Below, piece after piece: positions 1-5,890 of a DNA stretch of 5,996 bases. The notes beneath the pieces are model-generated. The model saw nothing but the letters and a program-made list of their open reading frames with translations, did no database searches and was not told the DNA's origin. Source of the DNA: an uncultured Oscillospiraceae bacterium (GTDB taxonomy: Bacteria; Bacillota; Clostridia; Oscillospirales; Ruminococcaceae). The position numbers and the translations under genes are program-made. Numbering within the stretch: position 1 is the stretch's first letter; each line of letters begins with the position of its first letter. Location: contig CATNEU010000104.1 in NCBI GenBank assembly GCA_950097605.1, forward strand, positions 1 through 5,996, given 5' to 3'.

Positions 1-1855
1 TGGCAATCACGGATTCCTCGGTGGAAAAACTGGTCTACGGCAGCGCAGACGCCTTCCCCAACCTGTGCGTATGGATCTCTCGGGTTCCCGCTTTGATCTG
101 TCCGAAGGAACGCCGGAGCGCGCCTTTGTGGAACAGATCAGAACGCAGGTTTCCGACGACAAGAGCGTTGGCGTCATCGACCCCAATATCACCAATCTGG
201 GCCCCGGCGCTACGTTTGTAGCAGAGCAGAGCACTGTTACCGCCAGCAAAGCCGCCACACTGTTTGATGGAGACAAATCCATAAACAACACCTTTAGTAC
301 CCCTGCTGTGATTGTGATGGATCTGGGAGCAGAACAGACCGTCACGGGCTGGACATTGACAAACGGCGATATCGGCGGATTTTCCGACTTCGATATTTCC
401 ACGTCGATTGACGGCGTAAACTATGAGGTGATGCACTCTATTAGTGGGAATAAAGCCAAAGAAGTCAGCGGTACAGCCGACGCCCCGGTCAAAGCGCGTT
501 ATATTAAGCTGCATGCGTATGACAGCTATGGCTGGAGCACCGCCCTGAAAGAGTGGGAGATCTTCGGCAACAAGGTGGTTGCGTACCCCAGCGAGCTGAT
601 CTATGACAGCCAGCGCCCGAGAATGCTTCCGGAGCTGGAAACCACCATTGATATCCAGAAAAACGACGGCGCGACTTTCGACCTGGCGCAGGCGCTTGCC
701 GATGCCAAGGAAGAAGCAGCCAAGGCCCCCAAGACCGTGCGCGGCACGGCGATGGAAGCCCTGGCCGGAGCCGACTTCCTGGATCCCAACTACGAGCTGG
801 CGGCGGAATACGACGCACGCGAGGTCCATGTGATCGAAGTGACCGACCGCGACGGCAACTTGCACCATGACCAGGTTCTGGACGCTTCCAAAGACAACGA
901 ATACACCGTGCATTACGTTACCTATGACTCCGCCAACCTGGAGGGCGAAACCCTGTATACCTTCACAGTGAAAGTAGCAGGCACTGAAACGGATACCTCC
1001 GCGCTTGAAGCGGTCATCGCGGAAGCCGAAAGCCTGGACGAAAACGACTATACGGCGGAGAGCTGGGCTGCCATGCAGGCCAAACTCGATAACGCCGTGG
1101 ACGTACTTGCAGACGATGCAGCGACACAGCAAGCAATTGACGACGCGAAGGACGCGCTGCGCGCAGCCATCGACGCGCTTGAGAGCAAACCGGTCGAAGG
1201 CGCGCCGGTCATCAGCAGCAGCATCGAGGACGGCGGCTTCTGGCGCGCCAGCGTGCGCCTCACAGCGGACAAGACGGTTACTTGGACCGTAAACGGCGTG
1301 GAGCTGCCGCGCAAGGGTGCAAACCTCGTGCTGGGCGACGCCGGCTTCTACACTGTCTCTGCAACCGACGCAGAGGGCCGTGTATCCAACACGCTGACCT
1401 TCACAATCGACAAAGAGCGTCCGGTGCTCTCCTCCGAGCAGGTTGAGGCAAACGGCATGTCCAACCAAGACGTCGTGGTAAAAGCCGATGAGGACGTGCG
1501 CTTCGAGCTTGACGGCGTGGCCATTGAAGGCTACTCCAAGGAACTCACCGTGACCGGCTCGGGCCGGCATGTTGTCAAGGCCTATGACAGAGCAGGCAAC
1601 TATTCGGGTGTGTTTGTGTTCACAATCGAGCAGAACCCGCCGGTTCTGAGCACCAACTTCTTCATCCTGAACGGCGTGACGAGATACAACGTGGCCGTGA
1701 CGGCGGACAGACGTGTGGACTACTATGTAAACGGTGAGCTGGTGGCGGAAAACGAATACCGCTGCAAGTTCCTGGATCCGGGCGTCTATGAAGTCAAAGC
1801 AGTCGACGCGGCGGGCAACGAGTCCAAAACGCTCAAGTTTGAAATCAGAAGATAG
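1..1855 (+). CDS. Modular extracellular protein, C-terminal part (F5/8C, FIVAR, three Ig-like repeats); 5' end missing, frame break near 65
   Basis: Probably a secreted or surface-attached carbohydrate- or host-glycan-binding protein; the N-terminal (possibly catalytic) part lies before the window. Reading starts in frame 3 (AITDSSVEKLVYGSADAFPNL minus the last residues) and continues from about 65 in frame 2. The long frame-2 ORF opens at GTG 65, but this is unlikely to be a real start: no ribosome binding site is visible and coding continues upstream in the other frame. Counting residues from 65: discoidin/F5-8C fold about 48-168 (VMDLG, SIDG, ARYIKL, EWEIFG); unassigned region about 170-307; FIVAR helical module about 308-374 (LEAVIAEAESL, YTAESW, AIDDAKDALRAAIDAL); three Ig-like repeats 381-596. 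The stop is TAG at 1853-1855. There is no LPXTG, SLH domain or C-terminal membrane helix, so any anchoring must lie in the missing part. Domain calls are from motif recognition; the exact substrate is unknown. Confidence 0.85.
   Translation, partial: GNHGFLGGKTGLRQRRRLPQPVRMDLSGSRFDLSEGTPERAFVEQIRTQVSDDKSVGVIDPNITNLGPGATFVAEQSTVTASKAATLFDGDKSINNTFSTPAVIVMDLGAEQTVTGWTLTNGDIGGFSDFDISTSIDGVNYEVMHSISGNKAKEVSGTADAPVKARYIKLHAYDSYGWSTALKEWEIFGNKVVAYPSELIYDSQRPRMLPELETTIDIQKNDGATFDLAQALADAKEEAAKAPKTVRGTAMEALAGADFLDPNYELAAEYDAREVHVIEVTDRDGNLHHDQVLDASKDNEYTVHYVTYDSANLEGETLYTFTVKVAGTETDTSALEAVIAEAESLDENDYTAESWAAMQAKLDNAVDVLADDAATQQAIDDAKDALRAAIDALESKPVEGAPVISSSIEDGGFWRASVRLTADKTVTWTVNGVELPRKGANLVLGDAGFYTVSATDAEGRVSNTLTFTIDKERPVLSSEQVEANGMSNQDVVVKADEDVRFELDGVAIEGYSKELTVTGSGRHVVKAYDRAGNYSGVFVFTIEQNPPVLSTNFFILNGVTRYNVAVTADRRVDYYVNGELVAENEYRCKFLDPGVYEVKAVDAAGNESKTLKFEIRR
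206..568 (+). other. F5/8 type C (discoidin-like) carbohydrate-binding domain
   Basis: About 120 residues with the usual discoidin pattern: an early segment with ATLFDGD, a strand VIVMDLGAEQTVTGWTL, then FDISTSIDGVNYEVM, ARYIKLHAYDSYG and a closing EWEIFG strand. This beta-sandwich commonly binds galactosides or other glycans (CBM32-like families) in secreted enzymes and adhesins of gut Firmicutes. The family call is confident; the ligand cannot be read from the sequence. Confidence 0.85.
986..1186 (+). other. FIVAR (three-helix) module
   Basis: About 67 residues rich in Ala, Asp, Glu and Leu. The typical FIVAR order is present: a first helix LEAVIAEAESL, the YTAESW turn at the start of helix 2, and the closing AIDDAKDALRAAIDAL helix. 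FIVAR modules occur as spacers or protein-interaction units in cell-wall and glycan-active proteins of Gram-positive bacteria. Here the module separates the discoidin half from the Ig-like tail. Confidence 0.8.
1205..1852 (+). repeat. Three tandem Ig-like protein repeats of about 70 residues
   Basis: The C-terminal tail is three diverged copies of one beta-sandwich unit, coded at about 1205-1414, 1421-1630 and 1640-1852. Each has a strand with TAD or KAD followed by V, a V(N/D)G hairpin (WTVNG, FELDG, YYVNG), a GxYxVxAxDxxGxxS strand pair (GFYTVSATDAEGRVS, GRHVVKAYDRAGNYS, GVYEVKAVDAAGNES) and a closing F(T/E)I. Copies 1 and 2 are followed by a PVLS linker. The copies have diverged at the DNA level, so this is an old duplication. 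The role is probably a stalk or spacer, or an additional binding surface. Confidence 0.8.
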
Positions 1856-1900
1856 TTCCACGCAAACAACCCAAGCGTTTCTTAGCAGAGAACGCGCGCT

Positions 1901-1944
1901 ATATAAAAAAGAGGATTGGCAATATGCCAATCCTCTTTTTATAT
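1901..1944. terminator. Bidirectional Rho-independent terminator between convergent genes
   Basis: A 10-bp perfect stem, GAGGATTGGC (1911-1920) with GCCAATCCTC (1926-1935), encloses a 5-nt loop. It is flanked by A-tract 1905-1910 and T-tract 1936-1940, and the pairing extends into ATAT/ATAT around one bulged A. Read on plus it ends the surface-protein gene, 46-85 nt past its stop; read on minus it ends thrC, about 50 nt past its stop. The T-tract on each strand suits termination in both directions. Confidence 0.93.
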
Positions 1945-1991
1945 GACAGCATCTATGTTTCCATCAGAATCGCTAGCCATAGCATCCTGTT

Positions 1992-3491
1992 TTACGCCTG
2001 AATCCCGAGCATCTCCCATACCACACGCTTCATATCGTCCTTTTCGCAGCACTGCGTAAAGCGGACATCCCGGCCGCGGAGATCCGCAAGCGGCGCCGGG
2101 ATTTCACAGCCGGACACCTCCGCCAGCTTATCCACCATCTCAAATTCATCCAGCCCGGACGTGTCGCCGGTCAGAGCGGACAGCACACTGCTCGAAAACT
2201 TGAACGGGCTTGCCGTTGAGGCGATGACCGTTTTGGTTTCATCGCCGGTTTTGGCCACATAGTCCTCATACACCCGGACCGCCACAGCCGTATGGGTGTC
2301 GCAGAGGTACCCATACTTATCAAACAGCGCCTTGATGGTCGCCTTGGTCGCGGCATCGTCGCAAAAGCCGCCCACAAAGTCCGCGGTGAGCTTTTCTTTC
2401 ACAGAGGCGTCCACCTCGTAGCGGCCCTCTTTTGCAAGGCTGTCGAACCAGCCGCGGACCTTGGCGTCGTCGCAGCCGGACAGCGCGTACAGCAGCCTCT
2501 CCAGGTTGGAGGAGATCAGTATATCCATCGAAGGGGAAATCGTGGTGTGGAACGCGCGGTTGCGGTCGTATACGCCGGTGTTGATAAAATCGGTCAATAC
2601 GTTGTTGGCGTTGGAGGCGCAGATCAGCTTGCCAATCGGCAGGCCCATGCACTTGGCATAATACGCCGCGAGAATGTTGCCGAAATTGCCCGTGGGCACA
2701 ACTACGTTGATCGTCTCGCCGTTTGCAATCTCGCCCTCTTTAACCAGATCGGCATAGGCGGAGATATAGTAGACGATCTGCGGCACAAGCCGGCCCCAGT
2801 TGATCGAGTTCGCGCTGGAGAACACCATATCGTGCCGCGCAAGCGTTTCGGCAATCTGTGCGTCGGTGAAGATGCGCTTCACACCGTTCTGCGCGTCGTC
2901 AAAGTTGCCTGCAATCGCGCAGACGTTTACGTTGCCGCCCTCCTGCGTGGTCATTTGCAGCTTCTGCATCGGGCTCACGCCGTCCTCGGGATAGAATACG
3001 AGAATGCCGGTGCCGTCCACGTCTTTAAAGCCCTCCAGAGCCGCCTTGCCGGTGTCGCCCGAAGTTGCCACGAGGATGATGATTTTTTTATCCTTCACCG
3101 TTTTGCGCGCCGAGACGGTCAGCAGATGCGGCAGCAACTGCAGCGCCATATCCTTAAAAGCGCAGGTTGGGCCGTGCCAGAGCTCCAGCAAAAACATCTT
3201 GGCGCCCACTTTGGAGAGATGCGCCACATCCGGCGCAGAAAACTTCCCGGCGGCATACGCGCCGTTTACGCAGGCAGCAAGCTCTTCCTCGGTAAAGTCG
3301 GTCAAAAACGCCCGTAGGATATGCGCGGCACGTTCGACATAGCCAAGCGCCGCAAACGCCTCGATATCCGCGCTGCCAAGCCGCGGCAGGGATTCGGGTA
3401 CAAACAGGCCCCCTTCTTTGGATATGCCCTGGGTAATCGCCTGCGCCGCGCTGACCTGTACCGCGCTGTCTCTCGTACTCTTATACAGCAT
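1992..3491 (-). CDS. thrC: Threonine synthase (PLP-dependent)
   Basis: Catalyses the last step of threonine synthesis, O-phospho-L-homoserine plus water to L-threonine plus phosphate, in the cytoplasm. The 499-residue product has the family's N-terminal start (MLYKSTRD, then ISKEGGLFVPE at 23-33), the PLP Schiff-base lysine K113 in AFKDMALQ, the SGDTGKAA loop at 144-151, the phosphate-cradle PTGNFGN at 266-272, and the C-terminal TASPFKFSSSV region. The length matches long-type bacterial threonine synthases (about 490-500). Start: ATG at 3491-3489 is preceded by AAGGGAG with a 10-nt gap. The gene appears monocistronic, with its own promoter upstream and a terminator about 50 nt past the TAA stop. 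No other threonine or homoserine genes are in the window. All key residues are present, so it should be active. Confidence 0.97.
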   Translation of the reverse strand: MLYKSTRDSAVQVSAAQAITQGISKEGGLFVPESLPRLGSADIEAFAALGYVERAAHILRAFLTDFTEEELAACVNGAYAAGKFSAPDVAHLSKVGAKMFLLELWHGPTCAFKDMALQLLPHLLTVSARKTVKDKKIIILVATSGDTGKAALEGFKDVDGTGILVFYPEDGVSPMQKLQMTTQEGGNVNVCAIAGNFDDAQNGVKRIFTDAQIAETLARHDMVFSSANSINWGRLVPQIVYYISAYADLVKEGEIANGETINVVVPTGNFGNILAAYYAKCMGLPIGKLICASNANNVLTDFINTGVYDRNRAFHTTISPSMDILISSNLERLLYALSGCDDAKVRGWFDSLAKEGRYEVDASVKEKLTADFVGGFCDDAATKATIKALFDKYGYLCDTHTAVAVRVYEDYVAKTGDETKTVIASTASPFKFSSSVLSALTGDTSGLDEFEMVDKLAEVSGCEIPAPLADLRGRDVRFTQCCEKDDMKRVVWEMLGIQA

Positions 3492-3520
3492 GTTTCATAG
3501 ACTCCCTTACTATTAGCATC

Positions 3521-3560
3521 CGGCGGCCTTCCCGGGCCGTCCGCCCGGGCCGTTCCGCCG
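3521..3560 (-). promoter_or_regulatory. GC-rich hairpin in the thrC leader
   Basis: In the thrC untranslated leader CGGCGG (3521-3526) can pair with CCGCCG (3555-3560), and inside it CCCGGG (3531-3536) pairs with CCCGGG (3544-3549) around a 7-nt loop. A 10-nt direct repeat, CCCGGGCCGT, lies at 3531-3540 and 3544-3553. No U-tract follows on the minus strand, so it is not a standard terminator. The ribosome binding site lies outside the stem. It could stabilise the mRNA or bind a regulator; no known riboswitch or T-box motif was recognised. Confidence 0.5.
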
Positions 3561-3579
3561 ATAGGATTTTCTGTATTCT

Positions 3580-3608
3580 ATTGTATAGCCTAAACCGGCT
3601 TTCGTCAA
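3580..3608 (-). promoter_or_regulatory. Sigma-A type promoter of thrC
   Basis: On the minus strand TTGACG (plus 3603-3608) and TACAAT (plus 3580-3585) are separated by exactly 17 bp, a near-consensus housekeeping promoter. The predicted start of transcription is near 3573, giving a leader of roughly 80 nt before the thrC ATG. It lies directly downstream of the terminator of the preceding operon, as expected for an independent unit. Predicted from sequence only. Confidence 0.8.
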
Positions 3609-3630
3609 TATTTTCACAGGGGCAGGCAGA

Positions 3631-3658
3631 ACAAAAGGGCGCATTGTCCAATACGCCC
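3631..3658 (-). terminator. Rho-independent terminator of the rbgA-rnhB-yraN-dipeptidase operon
   Basis: On the minus strand GGGCGTATT pairs with AATGCGCCC through nine base pairs (one is G-U) around the loop GGAC, and is followed directly by TTTTGTTCT. The orientation, the short U-tract and the position about 45 nt past the dipeptidase stop support termination of the minus-strand operon before the thrC promoter. On the plus strand the G-U pair becomes a C-A mismatch, which also favours the minus direction. Confidence 0.85.
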
Positions 3659-3701
3659 CCTGCACATCCCCTTCTTTTTGCGCCATATCGTCCCGCGCAC
3701 C

Positions 3702-4628
3702 CTATAGATTGCGCCTGAAAAACTCCGCTGCATTGCGAAACAGCAGGCGTTCGATCAAGGCTTCCGAATAGCCGTGCTGCCGCATCAGCCGGCGCAGCCG
3801 CGGGACCCCTTCAATATCCCCAAGGTCCGCGGGCACCTCGGCGCCGTCGAAATCAGAGCCCATGCAGACAACGTTCTCCCCGCCCAGGGCAAGGAAGTGG
3901 TCGATATGGCGCAGGATGTCCTGCATACACGCGCCCGGTCCCTCGCGCAGAAACGCCTTGTAAAAATTGATGCCCACAAGGCCTCCCCTGTCCCGGAGGA
4001 GGCAAAACTGCTCGTCGGTCAGGTTGCGGCCGTGGGGACAAACCGCGCGCGCGTTGGAGTGTGTGGCGATAAACGGCCTTTTTGCAAGCGCCTCCACCTC
4101 GTAAAAGCCCCGGTCGGAAAGGTGCGAAACATCCACAATCACGCCCTGCCGCTCCATTTCGGGAATCAGCGCTTTACCAAAATCAGTAAGCCCGCTTTCG
4201 GGTTTCAAATAGCCGCTGCCGATCTCGTTATCCCCATTCCAGGTCAGCGTGAGCAGGCGCACCCCCCTCTCCCGCAGATACGAAAGGGTTTGCATTTTAC
4301 CCGCCAGCACGGCCCCTCCTTCTACAGAAAGCAATGCATAGTCTCTACTATTCCTCCTTGTAGATAAAAAGTCGGCCTTTTCGCGGCAAAACACAATACT
4401 CCGTGCGTTATTGGCGAGCTGCGCCAAAAAATAGGCATAGACGCTGTCGAAATAGGCAAGCGCTTCCGGCCCTCTCATGCTGTCCGGAATCCAAATGGCA
4501 AAAAACTGCCGCCACTCATCAAAACACGCGGCCTTCCGCAGCGAGACGCCGAGGTCGTTTTCCGCAAGCTGCTTACCGCCTGCGGCGCATTCGGTGATCG
4601 TATCACAGTGCAGATCAAAATATCGCAT
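3702..4628 (-). CDS. Membrane dipeptidase-like metallopeptidase (peptidase family M19)
   Basis: Zinc-dependent dipeptidase of the renal dipeptidase (M19) family, which hydrolyses dipeptides and often accepts a D-residue at the C-terminal side. The 308-residue product has the whole metal site expected for the family: H7 and D9 in DLHCDT, bridging E103 in VEGG, H169 in DVSHLS, H190 in THSNAR, and D259 in GSDFDG. No signal peptide or membrane helix is visible, so despite the family name it is probably cytoplasmic, as in many bacteria. I chose ATG 4628-4626: GGAGG lies 6 nt upstream and the DLHCDT motif directly follows, as in homologues. A longer frame to 4715 adds an Arg-rich stretch antisense to nothing but within yraN, and is rejected. 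It overlaps the end of yraN by 14 nt, so it is probably co-translated. The natural substrate is not evident. Confidence 0.93.
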   Translation of the reverse strand: MRYFDLHCDTITECAAGGKQLAENDLGVSLRKAACFDEWRQFFAIWIPDSMRGPEALAYFDSVYAYFLAQLANNARSIVFCREKADFLSTRRNSRDYALLSVEGGAVLAGKMQTLSYLRERGVRLLTLTWNGDNEIGSGYLKPESGLTDFGKALIPEMERQGVIVDVSHLSDRGFYEVEALAKRPFIATHSNARAVCPHGRNLTDEQFCLLRDRGGLVGINFYKAFLREGPGACMQDILRHIDHFLALGGENVVCMGSDFDGAEVPADLGDIEGVPRLRRLMRQHGYSEALIERLLFRNAAEFFRRNL

Positions 4629-5007
4629 GGGTATCCTCCGCCTCATAAGCATTTTCGATGTGCTGCGCCGCAAGCACCTGGAAGCCCCTGCCTCCTGCCT
4701 TGACGACCAGCGCAATCACATCGAATCGCGGCTGCAACGCACACCCGCTCTCATATAAATATTGCCTGGCGGTGCGAATTATGCAGCGCCGTTTCCGAAT
4801 GCCCATGCTCTCCAATGCGTCGACGAGCGCTCCCTCCAGCCGGGTTTTGACTTCGGCAAACACCAAAAAGCCGTCCTTCTGCGCAATGACGTCAATCTCG
4901 CCGCCGCGCCGCCTGTAATTCGTCTGCACGATCCGATATCCCTTGCAGCGCAGCAGGTTGGCCGCGTACCGCTCGCCCAACCTGCCCGTCTGTGCGCTGC
5001 GGCTCAT
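4615..5007 (-). CDS. yraN: UPF0102 family protein YraN (endonuclease-fold)
   Basis: Small conserved protein of 130 residues (family usually about 115-130) with the restriction-endonuclease-like core. It shows the N-terminal GRLGERYAANLLRCKGYRI helix-strand, N30-YRRR, the GEIDVIA strand with E37 and D39, and the FAEVKTR strand with E52 and K54. Together these form the PD-(D/E)XK-type pattern GEID...EVK. The biochemical role is not settled; family members are proposed to act on nucleic acids, and the usual position next to rnhB fits that. Its ATG overlaps the rnhB stop as ATGA (5004-5007), and the spacing to the only purine-rich stretch (AGGGG) is very short, so translation probably depends on coupling to rnhB. 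Confidence 0.92.
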   Translation of the reverse strand: MSRSAQTGRLGERYAANLLRCKGYRIVQTNYRRRGGEIDVIAQKDGFLVFAEVKTRLEGALVDALESMGIRKRRCIIRTARQYLYESGCALQPRFDVIALVVKAGGRGFQVLAAQHIENAYEAEDTHAIF

Positions 5008-5618
5008 TGCCCCTGCGCGGCGAAGAACTTCTTCAAAAACGTCCGGCGGTGCACCGGCGAAGGCCCATACGCCGCCAGCCGTTCATAGTGCAGCTTGGTT
5101 GGATACCCCTTGTGCTTGGCAAACGCATACTGCGGATACGCCTCATCCAGCTTCAGCATATACCGGTCCCTCGACACCTTGGCAAGGATCGAAGCCGCGG
5201 CGATCGAGGCTGAAAGGGCATCCCCTTTCACGATGGTATACGCAACCGTTCCCCCAAGCGCCGGGGCGCGGTTGCCGTCGATCAGCGCGACCTCCGGCCG
5301 GGGCGACAGCCCATCCACCGCGCGGCGCATAGCCAGGAAGGTCGCTTGCAAAATATTCAGCTCGTCGATCTCCTGTTCGCTAGCCGCCGCAATCTGATAG
5401 TCGGCGGCCTGTTCCAGAATTTCGTCATACAGCCTCTCCCTGGTCTTTTCGGAGAGCTTTTTGGAGTCGTTTAGCTTTTCGAGCGTGAAATGCGGCGGCA
5501 GCACAACCGCCGCTGCAAACACCGGACCTGCAAGCGGCCCGCGGCCCGCCTCATCCACGCCGCAAACCACCTGGCAGCCCTCGTCGGCAAACGCCTTTTC
5601 ATACACAAGCAGGTCCAT
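5004..5618 (-). CDS. rnhB: Ribonuclease HII
   Basis: Cleaves the RNA strand of RNA-DNA hybrids and starts removal of single ribonucleotides from DNA, in the cytoplasm. The 204-residue product has the type 2 RNase H signature GVDEAGRGPLAGPV with catalytic D22 and E23, D114 in LIDGN, and D151 in the SILAKVSRD motif. The region with HKGYPT and HYERLAAYGPSPVHR at 169-191 is also typical of the family. Start: ATG 5618-5616 with GGGGAGG 7 nt upstream. It begins 2 nt after the rbgA stop and overlaps yraN by 4 nt, the conserved Firmicutes order rbgA-rnhB-yraN. Complete, with all four acidic residues. Confidence 0.97.
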   Translation of the reverse strand: MDLLVYEKAFADEGCQVVCGVDEAGRGPLAGPVFAAAVVLPPHFTLEKLNDSKKLSEKTRERLYDEILEQAADYQIAAASEQEIDELNILQATFLAMRRAVDGLSPRPEVALIDGNRAPALGGTVAYTIVKGDALSASIAAASILAKVSRDRYMLKLDEAYPQYAFAKHKGYPTKLHYERLAAYGPSPVHRRTFLKKFFAAQGQ

Positions 5619-5620
5619 GC

Positions 5621-5887
5621 TCAGGCCTCCCCTCTCCGCGGCGGCTTTTCGAGAGAGAGACGCCCGAGCTTGCCCGCCCGGTATTCGTCCAACAGCATAA
5701 TGGCCGCGCGCTCGGTGTTGACTTCACCGCCGGACACCAGCATGCCGCGTTTGCGTCCAATGCTTTGCAGCAGCGCATAGGAATCGGTTGTCTCGTCCGC
5801 CTCCACTTTATACCGGGCTGCCAGCATCTGGCGGTAATCGGTTTTAAGGATATCCAGCAGCCGGACAGCCAGCAGCTCCACATCCAC
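5621..5887 (-). CDS. rbgA: Ribosome biogenesis GTPase A (RbgA/YlqF), C-terminal fragment, 5' part lost at a junction
   Basis: The intact protein is a circularly permuted GTPase that helps assemble the large ribosomal subunit. Only the C-terminal helical domain is here, about 88 residues of a protein usually about 280 long. Recognisable parts are DVELLAVRLLDILK, the RYKV segment, the IGRKRGMLVSGGEVN motif and the closing GKLGRLSLEKP. The GTPase motifs are absent. The frame stays open to the window end, but the residues upstream of DVELL (for example LGGKLDVGTTGHIGGDGYTAFGV) do not resemble RbgA. They are the antisense of a SecA segment. A GTG at 5887 could be mistaken for the start of an 88-residue gene; I regard it as an internal codon of a truncated copy. 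The stop is 2 nt before rnhB. Confidence 0.85.
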   Translation of the reverse strand: MDVELLAVRLLDILKTDYRQMLAARYKVEADETTDSYALLQSIGRKRGMLVSGGEVNTERAAIMLLDEYRAGKLGRLSLEKPPRRGEA

Positions 5888-5890
5888 ACC

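Noticed and set aside
1875..1895. Weak hairpin (GCGTTTCT with AGAGAACGC) between the surface-protein stop and the main terminator.
   Set aside because: The stem is short with a bulge and no T-tract follows; the strong palindrome at 1901-1944 explains termination.
35..1930. A 631-codon open frame on the minus strand opposite the surface-protein gene.
   Set aside because: Its translation is rich in Cys, His, Arg and Val with no recognisable motif, and it mirrors a plus-strand gene with clear discoidin, FIVAR and Ig-like domains. It is an open antisense frame caused by GC-rich codon use.
2292..3317. A 341-codon open frame on the plus strand opposite thrC.
   Set aside because: thrC on the minus strand has all family motifs and a proper ribosome binding site. 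The antisense frame has no domain and no ribosome binding site, and arises from codon bias.
3492..3575. T-box riboswitch or attenuator upstream of thrC.
   Set aside because: The leader is only about 80 nt, lacks the T-box consensus and any terminator U-tract, and shows no Thr-rich leader peptide.
4629..4715. N-terminal extension of the dipeptidase by 29 residues.
   Set aside because: The extension is Arg-rich, lies within yraN, and lacks a ribosome binding site. The start at 4628 has GGAGG 6 nt upstream and puts DLHCDT at the N-terminus as in homologues.
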